From Spartobacteria bacterium (GTDB taxonomy: Bacteria > Verrucomicrobiota > Verrucomicrobiia > Chthoniobacterales > UBA10450): a stretch of 64,000 nucleotides of DNA. The translations under genes were made by a program, and so were the position numbers. The stretch is from the NCBI GenBank assembly GCA_003134765.1, contig PLCM01000022.1, positions 1-64,000 on the forward strand. The letters run 5' to 3'. Position 1 is the first letter of the stretch. The number at the start of each line of letters is the position of its first letter. A model generated the notes under the pieces. That model saw only the letters and a list, made by a program, of their open reading frames with translations. It did no database searches and had not been told where the DNA came from. Of this stretch, positions 48,532-58,221 are shown piece after piece.

Positions 48532-49452
48532 ATGGAGATCATCGTGCTCGGGGCCGGCGCTATCGGGAGCCTTTACGGGGCGAAGCTGGCGACGAAGAAC
48601 GACGTGACCCTGGTCGGGCGCGCGAAACATGTCGCCGCGATTGATTCGCACGGTTTGCGCATCGAAGGCATTGAGTCACGGGTCGTGCCGATTCGCGCCG
48701 CGACGGCGATCGAGAAGATCGGGCCAGACGCCGTGATCCTCTTGACGACCAAAGTTACGGACGGAGCCGCCGCGCTTGCCCCGGTTGCATCTCTGGTGCG
48801 CGAAGACACGACGATTCTCTGTCTTCAGAACGGCCTCGGCAGCGAGCGAATCGCGCGCACCGCGCTTGGTGATCGCGGGATAGTCCTTCGCGGGATCACG
48901 CAATTCGGCGCGATCTTCAAATCCCCGGGGGTAATCCAGTTCATGGCTCCGGGTTACACGCTGATCGAGCAAAATGAACGGAGTGATCGCGTCGCGCGCG
49001 TCCTCACCGACGCCGGTCTCGATTGCCGCGTTTCCCAAAACATCGCGGCGGATGTTTGGCACAAGCTCGTAATCAATTGCGTCGTCAATCCGATCACGGC
49101 AATCCTGGGTTGCGAAGTGGGCGGCATCGCCAACCCGGAACTCAACCCGCTCAAACGACTGGTGATCGATGAATGCGCCGCCGTCGCCGCGACTCAGGAA
49201 GTGAGGTTCGCAGTCGATTTCATACGAGAAATCGCCGAGGTCTTCCGGCCATCTCACAACATTGCTTCGATGCTTCAGGACCTGCGCCGCGGTCATCCCA
49301 CCGAGATCAATTACATGAATGGTGCCGTCGCTGCCCTCGGCGCCCGGCACGGGCTGGAATGCCCGGTGAACGACGCGCTCACCAGAATCATCAAAGCGAT
49401 GGAAACTGCCTCATTGCTCCCAGAGAAAATGCTCGAGGCGCAGCCGGCTTAG
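48532..49452 (+). CDS. panE: 2-dehydropantoate 2-reductase
   Basis: 306 residues from ATG 48532. Rossmann NADPH-binding start MEIIVLGAGAIGSLYGAKLA, followed by VILLTTKVTD and ILCLQNGLGSE, then the C-terminal helical domain with the catalytic lysine in ADVWHKLVINCVVNPITAILGC and a serine-rich end HPTEINYMNGAVAALGARHGL. It reduces ketopantoate to pantoate in coenzyme A synthesis. Its last 42 bases overlap the convergent TPR gene. Confidence 0.93.
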   Translation: MEIIVLGAGAIGSLYGAKLATKNDVTLVGRAKHVAAIDSHGLRIEGIESRVVPIRAATAIEKIGPDAVILLTTKVTDGAAALAPVASLVREDTTILCLQNGLGSERIARTALGDRGIVLRGITQFGAIFKSPGVIQFMAPGYTLIEQNERSDRVARVLTDAGLDCRVSQNIAADVWHKLVINCVVNPITAILGCEVGGIANPELNPLKRLVIDECAAVAATQEVRFAVDFIREIAEVFRPSHNIASMLQDLRRGHPTEINYMNGAVAALGARHGLECPVNDALTRIIKAMETASLLPEKMLEAQPA

Positions 49453-51909
49453 TCTCGATTTCGCCTCGTCGCTGCGGGCGCCGCCGGCCGACACCAGCTT
49501 TTGGTAAACAACGGCCGCCGGTTGCCATTTCGAATCGTCCTCAAGCAAACGGGCCGCGTTGAATCCGGCCTTGTAGTACCAGAAAAATTCCCGCTGCGGC
49601 TGGTCGGGCCGATTTTCTCCCTCAACAATTTTGTAGAACGCCGCGAGCGCGTTCTCACGATCGCCCAGTTTTTCCAGGCAGATTCCCTTCTTGAACAGCG
49701 CCTGGTTTCGCCAATGGATGGGCGCATCCTTTTGCCCGGCGAGCTGGTCATAGATTTCAATCGCGCGCTGGTAATTCTCGCGATTCGTCTCCCCCGCTTC
49801 ATACAGAATGTCACCCTTGCCGCAAAGCGCCTCGCGTTTCTCCTCCGGCTTCGCGTTCCCCTGCAACACCTCGTCATAGAGCGTTGCCGCATCCTGGTTC
49901 TTGCCCAGCTTGCGCTCGATCGCGCCCTGCTCGTTTCGCGCCGCCCATTTCAGTTCGCCGTTTCTTTTTACGACTTCGTCGAGCAACACCAGGGCACGAT
50001 CGAGGGATTGCGCCGCCATGCTTTGGGTCGCGGACTTCGCGGCGAAAAACAGGGCCCGTTCCGTGAAGGGACCGCGCGGATTTTCCTGCGCCAGGATTTG
50101 GAAATGGGTCTGCGCATTCGGAAAATCCTGCCGCCGATAATACGTTTCCGCCAGTTTCATCCGCACATCGGAAACGAAAAGCGACCCGGGATATTTCCTC
50201 AGAAACTCCGTGGCGGCGGAGATGACCTTCGTGGCATCGGAATCAGGCGCAGCATCCTCGATCCAGATCGTGAGATAGTCCGCCCGCTCGGTGGCCCCGG
50301 GATTTGGCTCACTGTTCCTGGCCCGGTCCAAGTCCTTCCGGGCCTCTTCGAAGCGCGGAGGAGCTGCATGAAAAGCCAACTCAGCCAGCGTCACCCAAGC
50401 TTCCGCCGCGCGCTTGTGGCGCGGGAACTGACGCACGAAACTCTCCACCGTCTGCCCGGCTTTGCTGTTACCTTGCGCCGCCTGCGTCAGTCCTTCCTCG
50501 AGAAGAAGATCGGCCCGCGCCTCATCGTTCGCCCCGCTGTCCACAAACGCTTTCGTGTCCGCCTGGAATCGTTCCCTGTCGTTCTGTTGCAGCCACGCCA
50601 GCGACGCATTGAAAAGCGAATCGCGTCGCAGGCGAGGCGAACTATTCGCGACTTGCTCGAAAGTTTGTCCCGCCTTTTCAAAATGCCGGGCAAGATATTG
50701 CACGCGGGCCACCAGAAGGGCGAGCCGATCGGACCAGATGGTGGATGGATGGAGCGTCATCGCGTCGGTCAGGATGGCAAGCGCCTCGTCGAAATGACGG
50801 CGTTCGATTTCGAATTGCGCAAACTCGAAGAGTCCTTCCGCCAGGGCCGGGAACGGCGCGTGATCCGCATGTAACTTCGTGTAAGCGCGCAGCGCCGCCT
50901 CTGGACGTCCGTCGCGAAGTTCGGCCCGTGCCAGATACCACTGCGCCAGCGATCGCCGCGGCTGGGCCGAATCATTCGCCCAGCGGGCGAGTTCCTGGCT
51001 CGAGGCTTGCCGCTCGGCGCGATAGACCTGATCGAGTTTCTCGAAAACTACGGGCAGCTCCGGATCCGTCGGATGGTGCTCGATAAAATCCTCCAGCGGG
51101 TCATCGCCCGCTTCCGGCGTTTGCAATTGCAGATGCGATTCCGCAGTCGCGCAAAGGGTCGCGATCAGGACCGCGCGGCTCGCGCCTTCCGGCCGCCGCA
51201 GAATCGTCTGGTAAAGCTCGATCGCACGCTCGTGGTGATTGATCTGCGCTTCGAGCCGGCCTTGCAGGTAACGTTTCTCTTTCTTGTCTGCCAGCGCCGC
51301 CGGACGCGTCTTGTCGAGGATTCGACGGGCGCCGGTGTTGTCTCGCTTGTCGAGCAAGAGCTCGATCGAACGCAACTGCGCGCGGTCGTTCCATTGGGGA
51401 TCGCTCAGGAGCGCTGCGAATATTTGGAGCGCCTCATCAAAACGTTGGAGGGCCCGGAGCGCTTCCGCCTGACCGAAGAGAGCGGTGGTCCGGTAGGGCG
51501 AAGGGGTTTGGCCGGCGACCTTTTGGTAAAGAGGAAGCGCTTCAGTCCATCGTTGGAGCGACGCCAGTGCCTGGGCGCGCCAGAGCCAGGTCGCGGGCAG
51601 GTCTTGCAAGGCCGGATCTTGCAACACCTGCAATGCTTCTTCCGCTTCGCCGGCTGCAAGCAGCGCTTCCCCCAGTTTCGCTGTTGCCGTTTTCTTGTCG
51701 GGCCCGGCCAGGTCGCGTTTGAGGATATCCCGCAACCGCATGACCGCGACCTGGGGCATGCCTTCGTCGAGCGGGCGGACCGCCGTGTCCCAGTCGGCGA
51801 TCTGAGCCGCCGCCGGATTTACCGTGAACAGGAAGAAAGCAAACAGCCCCAAAACCGCCGGCCACAGGGCGCAAAATTTCTTCATCCAGGACCGCTGACC
51901 TCGTTGCAT
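49411..51909 (-). CDS. Large exported TPR protein
   Basis: 832 residues from ATG 51909 (ATG 51885 is the alternative; both precede the signal peptide KKFCALWPAVLGLFAFFLFTVNPAAAQ). Nearly all the rest is helical repeats of the TPR type, for example GEALLAAGEAEEALQVL, FGQAEALRALQRFDEALQIFAAL, MKLAETYYRRQDFPNAQTHFQIL, KGDILYEAGETNRENYQRAIEIYDQLAG. It resembles the outer-membrane BamD/YbgF-like scaffold proteins of Planctomycetes-Verrucomicrobia. A role as periplasmic assembly platform is likely; no partner is adjacent. Confidence 0.85.
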   Translation of the reverse strand: MQRGQRSWMKKFCALWPAVLGLFAFFLFTVNPAAAQIADWDTAVRPLDEGMPQVAVMRLRDILKRDLAGPDKKTATAKLGEALLAAGEAEEALQVLQDPALQDLPATWLWRAQALASLQRWTEALPLYQKVAGQTPSPYRTTALFGQAEALRALQRFDEALQIFAALLSDPQWNDRAQLRSIELLLDKRDNTGARRILDKTRPAALADKKEKRYLQGRLEAQINHHERAIELYQTILRRPEGASRAVLIATLCATAESHLQLQTPEAGDDPLEDFIEHHPTDPELPVVFEKLDQVYRAERQASSQELARWANDSAQPRRSLAQWYLARAELRDGRPEAALRAYTKLHADHAPFPALAEGLFEFAQFEIERRHFDEALAILTDAMTLHPSTIWSDRLALLVARVQYLARHFEKAGQTFEQVANSSPRLRRDSLFNASLAWLQQNDRERFQADTKAFVDSGANDEARADLLLEEGLTQAAQGNSKAGQTVESFVRQFPRHKRAAEAWVTLAELAFHAAPPRFEEARKDLDRARNSEPNPGATERADYLTIWIEDAAPDSDATKVISAATEFLRKYPGSLFVSDVRMKLAETYYRRQDFPNAQTHFQILAQENPRGPFTERALFFAAKSATQSMAAQSLDRALVLLDEVVKRNGELKWAARNEQGAIERKLGKNQDAATLYDEVLQGNAKPEEKREALCGKGDILYEAGETNRENYQRAIEIYDQLAGQKDAPIHWRNQALFKKGICLEKLGDRENALAAFYKIVEGENRPDQPQREFFWYYKAGFNAARLLEDDSKWQPAAVVYQKLVSAGGARSDEAKSRLSRLRLEHFLWEQ

Positions 51910-52035
51910 CGCTCCGATTCTAGAGTGACACCCCCTTGCAAACAAACCCGGATGCGGAAGAAATCCCGCCGCGGTGCATTCGAAACGGGCTTTGCACGCA
52001 GCCTGCTTTGAATAACCTGACGATTTCTCCCCGCT

Positions 52036-52518
52036 ATGATTGACCAGCATGACTTCGACCGCCTGGCGTCCCTCGCATCCGCGTGGGCGAAAAGCCAGGA
52101 GAGTTACATCCTCGAACACGGTGTCCCGTTAACGAGGGACCAGGTATCGGACGCCCGACAAACCGGAGTCCGGGAACCCAACTGCGTTCGGGTGCTGGTG
52201 GTGGACCGGATCCCGTTACCGGCGGACAGAGAACTGGCGGACGCCGCCCGTCATGCCCAAATCATCACGGACGCCTCCCGCGCCGTGGCCATCGGCTACG
52301 GCATCATCATTCGGGCCGATAGCTGGCAGAACCGCGAACTGCTCCTGCACCAGCTCGTCCACGTCGCCCAGTGCGAACGAAGCGGCGGCCTGAGATCGTT
52401 CGTGAGCGAATATCTCCTGGACCGCCGCGGCTCCCGCGATTTCAGCCTCGGCTCCCTGGAAGATGAGGCACGCTCGCGTGCCCGCGAAATCTGCGCCGGC
52501 GAAAAAATCGCAAGGTGA
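52036..52518 (+). CDS. Metallopeptidase-like protein with HQxxH in place of HExxH
   Basis: 160 residues, ATG start. No signal peptide. The region SWQNRELLLHQLVHVAQCERSGGL (HQLVH at about 105-109) is built like the HELVHVAQYE zinc-peptidase motif of a family of small soil-bacterial proteins, but the catalytic Glu is Gln, which should abolish hydrolysis. The N-terminus (LEHGVPLTRDQVSDARQTGV, RVLVVDRIPLP) resembles the same group. It may be a binding-only member; the family itself has no known function. Confidence 0.7.
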   Translation: MIDQHDFDRLASLASAWAKSQESYILEHGVPLTRDQVSDARQTGVREPNCVRVLVVDRIPLPADRELADAARHAQIITDASRAVAIGYGIIIRADSWQNRELLLHQLVHVAQCERSGGLRSFVSEYLLDRRGSRDFSLGSLEDEARSRAREICAGEKIAR

Positions 52519-52580
52519 TCGAGCTGACTATTCGTTCAACCAGCGGCGCCCCGGGCCGACAAGGGTAAGCGTTCCAACGC

Positions 52581-52916
52581 TCAGCCGCCAAAAAGCGGCT
52601 TGTGCTTTCGCTTGTTCCGCGCGTTGTCCAGTTCGGTTTTGACGAGGCTACCCGCTTCGTTGACGTAAATCTTCACCCATTTCCCGTCGGTCCCTTTTAC
52701 CTCAACGCAATAGGTCACCACCCCATTTGTGGTATCCTTTTGCACTTCCTTCACCTTGCCGCCGCCGGCGTTGCTTTGCACGGTTGCTTGGATGGACGCG
52801 GGCACATCTCTCCAATTCACGAAGGTGGCGGGCGGTTTTCGGTTCTTGCCGTAGGTCGGGCCGGCGAGCGCCAACAGCGCCGCGGCGGGTAGGAGGATCC
52901 TCAGTGCTGTGGTCAT
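52581..52916 (-). CDS. Exported PepSY-like small protein
   Basis: 111 residues from ATG 52916. Signal peptide (MTTALRILLPAAALLALAGPTYG), then WRDVPASIQATVQSNAGGGKVKEVQKD and VEVKGTDGKWVKIYVNEAGSLVK, a PepSY-like layout of an alpha/beta unit with a strand ending in a basic tail. PepSY-like domains often inhibit or chaperone exported peptidases; no peptidase is adjacent. The frame upstream to 53063 is not coding in my view. Confidence 0.7.
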   Translation of the reverse strand: MTTALRILLPAAALLALAGPTYGKNRKPPATFVNWRDVPASIQATVQSNAGGGKVKEVQKDTTNGVVTYCVEVKGTDGKWVKIYVNEAGSLVKTELDNARNKRKHKPLFGG

Positions 52917-52984
52917 AATGGGTGGCGGAGGATCGACTGTCCTGGAACGGTAACCCCTGGCAACCCGCTTTGTTGCGCTTGAAA

Positions 52985-53218
52985 CTAAGGACGCTTCCGG
53001 ACGCGCGCGGCGGCTGCGATGATGCCGCCGAGAACGACGGAGGCGCCGCCAAAACCAAACCACAACATCGCCACTCCCGGCTCCGACCTCATTTGCTCCG
53101 CCAATCCCAGCAAAATGCCGAGTAAACCCAGAGCCGCGATCGTGATCCCAAGACCGACCAGTGCCTCGGAAGAAATTGCCGCTGTTTCGGATCGGTTGGA
53201 TGTTTTACGCGCATTCAT
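52985..53218 (-). CDS. Small two-helix membrane protein
   Basis: 77 residues from ATG 53218. Two hydrophobic helices, VGLGITIAALGLLGILLGLA and AMLWFGFGGASVVLGGIIAAAA, joined by a short loop and ending in a basic tail (ARVRKRP). The layout recalls DUF3185-type membrane proteins, with no known function. It ends 68 bases before the PepSY-like gene on the same strand. Confidence 0.6.
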   Translation of the reverse strand: MNARKTSNRSETAAISSEALVGLGITIAALGLLGILLGLAEQMRSEPGVAMLWFGFGGASVVLGGIIAAAARVRKRP

Positions 53219-53425
53219 GCAAGCGGAAATTAGGAGGGCGCGAGCAGAATGCAATTGGCGCACCCATTATTACCTTTTGACGGGGACGACCACACCGGTG
53301 GTCTTTGGATTAGCGGAAAACGTCTCCCCGTGCACAGGGACGACCTCTCAATCGATGGCCGCTTGAATCGCATCCATGGATTGCGCTTTCAACGGCGCAC
53401 TGTGTTACCTAGTCTAACGACTGCC

Positions 53426-53971
53426 ATGCTGAAGCGAATTCTTCTCATTCTCGCACTGGGCGGCTCCCTGTCCCATGCCGCGGAAAACTCATCGCCGGGT
53501 TCGCCAGGACCCTCCACGGGGCCGAGCGAAGCCTCCATCAAACAACTCCTCGAGGTGGCCCAGGCTCACAAGCTTATCGACTCGGTGATGGCGCAGATGG
53601 ACAACCTGATGCAGCAGACCATCACGCAGGCCACCAGGGGCCAGCAGGTTCCGCCCAAAGTCCAGAAGGACATTGACCAACGGCGCGGCGAGATGCTGGC
53701 TTTGATGAAAGAACTGCTCGATTGGAAGAAGCTGGAGCCGATGTACGTGCGGGTTTATCAGAAGACCTTCACCCAGCAGGAGGTCGACGGAATGATCGCG
53801 TTCTACAAAACGCCCGCGGGCCAGGCGGTGATGAGCAAAATGCCGGTGGCCATGCAAAACACGATGGACGAGATGCAGGGATTGATGGCGCCCGTGATGG
53901 AAAAGATGCAGCGGATGCAGCAGGAGGTGGTGGCGGAGCTGAAGGCCGAAAACAAAAACAAGGGCGGCTGA
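53426..53971 (+). CDS. Exported DUF2059-domain protein
   Basis: 181 residues from ATG 53426; the longer open frame to 53249 is not leader-like. Signal peptide (MLKRILLILALGGSLSHAAE), then DUF2059: KQLLEVAQAHKLIDSVMAQMDNLM, WKKLEPMYVRVYQKTFTQQEVDGMIAFYKTPAGQAVMSKMP, which is the family core, and a long methionine/glutamine helix to the end. Proteins of this family are exported and of unknown role, often near cell-envelope genes. Confidence 0.85.
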   Translation: MLKRILLILALGGSLSHAAENSSPGSPGPSTGPSEASIKQLLEVAQAHKLIDSVMAQMDNLMQQTITQATRGQQVPPKVQKDIDQRRGEMLALMKELLDWKKLEPMYVRVYQKTFTQQEVDGMIAFYKTPAGQAVMSKMPVAMQNTMDEMQGLMAPVMEKMQRMQQEVVAELKAENKNKGG

Positions 53972-54004
53972 GCTGGGGCCAGAGGCCGGGAATTGGAAAG
54001 GCGG

Positions 54005-54118
54005 CTAGCCGCGATCGCCGAACCAGATCGCGCATGTCCACGTCACCGCGGCGGCAAATCCGCCCAGCGACACCGTCACCAGGACCACAAAGGCGATGAA
54101 ATCGAGCAGGGTAAACAT
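54005..54118 (-). CDS. Possible 37-residue membrane protein
   Basis: A short frame from ATG 54118 gives one strongly hydrophobic helix, FTLLDFIAFVVLVTVSLGGF, followed by TWTCAIWFGDRG. Size and form are like small inner-membrane proteins, but conservation is unknown and the upstream ribosome site is weak. The rest of the gap 53972-54265 holds nothing else clear. Confidence 0.35.
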   Translation of the reverse strand: MFTLLDFIAFVVLVTVSLGGFAAAVTWTCAIWFGDRG

Positions 54119-54265
54119 GGTTCCATTGAGGAAACGATGGAACGTCGCCCCATGGATTCATTAACTCCGCGGCCTTGGGAAGGTTGCGCGGAAATGTAAT
54201 CGGTACCTCGAACCTCAAAATCGAAATTAAAAAGGCTGGGGTAGAAAAGCAGGCTATGCTCGGCG

Positions 54266-55192
54266 ATGAATTCTCGGCGGGCCTGCTTCTTGTGGATGTT
54301 CGTCGCTCCGCGGCGTTACAACAACCGAAGCCATCACAAGCTCCTGGTGATTTATGGGAAGGTCGGATTTGTCGGCGGCGTCGGGATCGCCGATGAATGG
54401 CTCGGCGATGGCGAATCGCCCGAACACTGGCGCGATAATCATTACAAGGTCACCGGCCCCGTCGTGGCGCAGCTCCAGGCTGTCTTCATGGATAACTGGC
54501 TCAAGACCCAGGGCGAAGTCTTGGATGGGCCCGAATATTTCCCGCCGCTCGCCGCCACCGGTCCTTATACCGCGCAGGCCTTCAGAAGCTCGCCCCGCCA
54601 GGGCGATATGGACATCCATCTTCTGTATTTACTCGCAATCGCTTCGGCCCGGCACAGTCTCTTGATCGAGAATGCGTATTTTATCCCCGACGATTTTATG
54701 CGGAAAGAACTGATCGCGGCGGCTAAGCGGGGGGCGAAAGTGCAGATCGTCGTCCCGGGCGAGCACATCGACCAAAAGGCCGTGCGCGCCGCGTCGCGAA
54801 AGCATTGGCCCGAATTACTAAAGGCCGGCATCAAAATCTACGAATACCAGCCGTCGATGGTGCACGTGAAGCTAATGGTCGTGGACGGCGCCTTTGTCTC
54901 GGTCGGGTCGGGGAACCTGGACCTGCGATCGATCCGGCTGAATGACGAAGCGAACCTGAATGTATTGAACCGCAGCTTCGCCTCGCAGCAAGCGCGGCTG
55001 TTCGAGGCAGAGAAACGGCGCTCGCGCGAAATTACGCTTAATGAAACCGGCAAGCTCGGTTTCGTTCATCCTCTCCAGGAGGCGGCCAGTGTGGTGGCGC
55101 CGGAGCTCCGACCCAACGAAGCGTCACTCGTAAGCGAGGACGTCGCGGACCGACACCCGCAGGAGGCGTCTGACGGAAAGTCCCACCGCTAG
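54266..55192 (+). pseudogene. Phospholipase D/cardiolipin-synthase-like gene, 5'-truncated and HKD1 damaged
   Basis: An open frame of 308 residues matches the C-terminal two thirds of a two-HKD phospholipase D: YNNRSHHKLLVIYGKVGFVGG, the spacer HWRDNHYKVTGPVVAQLQAVFMDNWLK, and the second motif VHVKLMVVDGAFVSVGSGNLD (HKD at about 200-207). In the first HKD motif the Asp is a Tyr (residue 30). The usual N-terminal 100-150 residues are missing; the 80 bases upstream do not encode them in any frame that I can recognise. Two halves of the active site are needed, so it is probably inactive. It overlaps the end of the permease gene by 69 bases on the other strand. Confidence 0.75.
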
Positions 55193-56149
55193 GACCACCA
55201 GGAGAACGCCTCCGGAAAGCAGGCCGAGACCAAGGCGCGAAACATAAAGCGGCACCGCCACGTGCAGAAGCTGGCGCTCCGCCATGCCGTTGAGCAGCCG
55301 CGCAAAAAAGATCCCGCCGGCCACGGAAAGAATTGCGCTCACCAACGCCACCGCGCCGCCTTCGACGAGAAAGATCGAAACGACCGAGCGCGGTCTCGCT
55401 CCCAGGGCGCGGATAACGCCGATCTCGCGGCTGCGCTCCAATACGCCCAGGCTCACTGTTGCGATCAGGCTGATCGCGCCGACCAGGGCGGAGGCGAGCG
55501 CGATCATTTTCATAACGCCTCCCACGACGGCAAAGTGTTCTTCGAGCGATGCGCGGAACTCGCTCTTCGTATTGACGAGACTCGGAGTGAGTCGCGCCTC
55601 GAGAAGGGCCTGTTCGAGCGCGCCGGCCGCGAGTTGCTGGCGGTCACCCTGGGTTCTCACTCGCAAAACCGGCGACGCGTCGCCCAGACCAGTGATGTTT
55701 TCAAAGATTGGGAACGCCGCGTAAATGACCGGCGACCCGATTTCTTCGACGATGCCGACGATGCGCACCCTTGTTTTGCGCTCCCGAAACTTCACCGTGA
55801 TTGGATCCCCCACCCGCAGCCCCGGGGCAGCTTCCTGCACTTGCCGGTTAATCACCACCCCGCCGGGTTCTTCCGGCGCCGGCCAGTGACCTTCACGGAG
55901 CGGCAATTTCAGCAATTGAGTTCCAACCGGATACCCGGACAACAGCAGGCGACGGCCTTCACGCACGGCGATCGATCCGCCGTCGTCCCCAACCAGGTTC
56001 ACGCCCGCGCGCCGAAACGCTTCCGCGATTTCCACGTCCGGAACTCCACGCGCGACGGCTTCGAGCTGCGCCGCCGGCACCGCGCTCTGCAATTGCACCT
56101 CGATGTCGTAGGCGCGATTGGCAAGGGCGTCGTCGATCACCCTCATCAA
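55124..56149 (-). pseudogene. C-terminal part of an FtsX-type ABC permease, split by a stop
   Basis: 341 residues from TTG 56149 or ATG 56146: the second periplasmic domain (EIAEAFRRAGVNLVG... LPLREGHWPAPEEPGGVVINRQV) and the second FtsX domain with SLGVLERSREIGVIRALGARPRSVVSIFLVEGG and three closing helices. In frame with the upstream gene: ...TTHNN, stop TAA at 56156-56158, then ESLMRVIDDALANRAYDIEV. Without its preceding helix this part would lack a way across the membrane, so it should act only as part of one polypeptide. Confidence 0.85.
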
Positions 56150-56155
56150 GCTTTC

Positions 56156-57493
56156 TTAATTATTGTGCGTGGTCAGGAACAACGCGCCGCCGGCCGAAAG
56201 CGCGAGCAGCGTGAGAGCCAGTCGCCACGGACGGCGGAAGCTGTTGCGCAGCGCGAAACTCCACCGCCGATTACCGGGCAGCTTGATAAGGCGCGACGTG
56301 AATGCAATCGGCCCGCGCGGAGCAACGATGCCCGGATCCTGAATTGCCTGGCGCGGACTAATCCGCGCAGCCCGTACGATCGGCAGGGCCATTGCCAGGA
56401 GCGGAACGCCCAGGGCGAAAATGAGTTCCTGGAAAACAAGTGACCGCGGCACGCTCCAATCGGCGATGTCGATGTTCAGCATCGTCTCGTGATACTTCAC
56501 GACCCAGCGCCCGAGCGCGGTCCCGATCGGGAAGGCGAGCGCGATCGTGACCAAAACCAGAGGCGCCACCAGCGCAAGGTATTGCCCGGCGACCTGCGAC
56601 GATCGTGCCCCCAGCGTTTTCATGATCCCGACCTGACGCACCTCGCGTCGCATCCAGAGCGAGATCACGCAGGCCGCGAGCGTGGCGCTGCAAACAAAGG
56701 CAAGCCCGGCGAGCACCTCGAGCACACGCAACATCGCGGTCATGAGCGCAGCGTGCGGGTGCGTATTGTTCAAGGCGTCAACCCGTAACGGAACGAGGTT
56801 GCGCCCCTTCAGCCAGCCGTTTAGATCGTCGGCGAATTCGGCCACGTCGCTCAGGCTGCCGCGCACACTTAATTTCACCAGCAGCTGGTCCAGCTCGGCA
56901 TTTTGTCCCAGCGAAGGCGCGGCAGTCGGCGTGATATAACCGTAAATCATCCGGTCCTGCGTGCTCGGGGCGACCGCGGGGTCGTGGACGAAGCCACCGA
57001 GTGGAATGGTGACGACGACGACGGCCGGAGTCCGGACCCGCACCGGCTCGTTCTCGCCAATGCCAAGCAACGACATCCCTGATTGTTCGATTAGAATTCC
57101 ATCATTCACCGCGGGCCACGCGGTGGCGTCGCGGTGAATCAGGTTCACTTTTTGTTGCGCGAAATCCGGTAGCACGGTGAGTCGCATCGGAAACCACTTG
57201 CCGGATTTGCCGGCCACGCGCGTGAACGCGGTCGACCTCGCCTCGACCTCCGCCACCCCGGGACGGGAACGAACGAGATCGACCAATTTCGGCTCGACCT
57301 TGTCGAACCAAAGAATGATGTCAGCTCCGTTGGCGCGGCGATAACTTTTCTCGATCTCTCGCGCCAGGATCGAGCGCGCGTTCAGCGCCGTCATCACGCC
57401 CGCGCTGCCCAAAACCAGAATCGCCGCGATGAGGAAGATCTGGAGACGGTGTTGCCGGAAATCGCCCGTGATTTTCCGCCATCGCGTATTCAT
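56156..57493 (-). pseudogene. N-terminal part of an FtsX-type ABC permease, split by a stop
   Basis: 445 residues from ATG 57493, which overlaps the ATPase stop (ATGA). First membrane helix LQIFLIAAILVLGSAGVMTAL, a periplasmic domain, the first FtsX domain with MRREVRQVGIMKTLGARSSQVAGQY, and the helix LALTLLALSAGGALFLT that should lead into the second half. The frame ends at TAA 56156 two residues after THNN, although the downstream frame continues the protein. Together the two parts would give a normal about 790-residue MacB/DevC-like permease. Confidence 0.85.
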
Positions 57494-58221
57494 CCGCGCG
57501 CGGAATGATTCATCTCGTCGGCGACGATGAGGCCGTCCCTCAACTGGATGACGCGGTGGGCGCGGCTGGCCAGATTGTTATCGTGCGTGACGATAAGCAG
57601 CGTTTTACCCTCGCCAATCAGGCCGTGGAAAAGCTCGACAACGGCCGCGGACGTTTCGGAATCGAGATTGCCGGTCGGTTCGTCCGCCAGCACGATTGGA
57701 GGATCGTTGGCGAGAGAGCGGGCAATGGCAGCACGTTGCTGTTGCCCTCCCGAAAGGGTCGAGGGGAGCTTGGCCGCCTGGTCGCTCAAGCCGACGAGTT
57801 CGAGCAATTGCCGGGCGCGGGGGCGGCGATCGACGCGGGGAATTTTGCCGACGAAATCCATCGCCAGCAGGATGTTTTCCTCGACCGTCAGCGTGGGCAA
57901 GAGTTGGAAGAACTGAAACACGACGCCAACGTTGCGGCCGCGCCAGAGCGCCATCCTATTTTCGCCCAGACGACTGAGATCTTCACCGGCCGCACGAACC
58001 TCGCCCGACGTCGGGCGGTCGATTCCCGCGATCAAATTGAGCAGCGTCGATTTCCCGCTACCCGACTTGCCCAGCACAGCCAGGAAATCTCCGGGCGCGA
58101 CCCGCAGGGAAATGCCGCGGAGGGCTGGAAACAATTGCCCGCCGCGCGAGCCAAAAGACTTCGTCGCCTCCTCGAGCCGGATGAGGTCCGCGTCATCCGT
58201 CGCGACTGTCGGCGCAATCAT
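57490..58221 (-). CDS. ABC transporter ATPase (MacB/LolD type)
   Basis: 243 residues, ATG overlapping the stop of the upstream exported protein. Walker A GKSGSGKSTLLN, Q-loop FQFFQLLPTLTVEENIL, signature LSGGQQQRAAIARSLA, Walker B IVLADEPTGNLD. The MacB/LolD branch is shown by that last run. It powers the permease encoded immediately downstream; substrates of such three-part systems are lipoproteins, peptides or macrolides. Intact, while its permease is broken. Confidence 0.93.
   Translation of the reverse strand: MIAPTVATDDADLIRLEEATKSFGSRGGQLFPALRGISLRVAPGDFLAVLGKSGSGKSTLLNLIAGIDRPTSGEVRAAGEDLSRLGENRMALWRGRNVGVVFQFFQLLPTLTVEENILLAMDFVGKIPRVDRRPRARQLLELVGLSDQAAKLPSTLSGGQQQRAAIARSLANDPPIVLADEPTGNLDSETSAAVVELFHGLIGEGKTLLIVTHDNNLASRAHRVIQLRDGLIVADEMNHSARG

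Noticed and set aside
56150-56158. Stop-codon recoding (selenocysteine or pyrrolysine) at the permease break
   Set aside because: The codon is TAA, which is not used for either; a point mutation or sequencing error is simpler.
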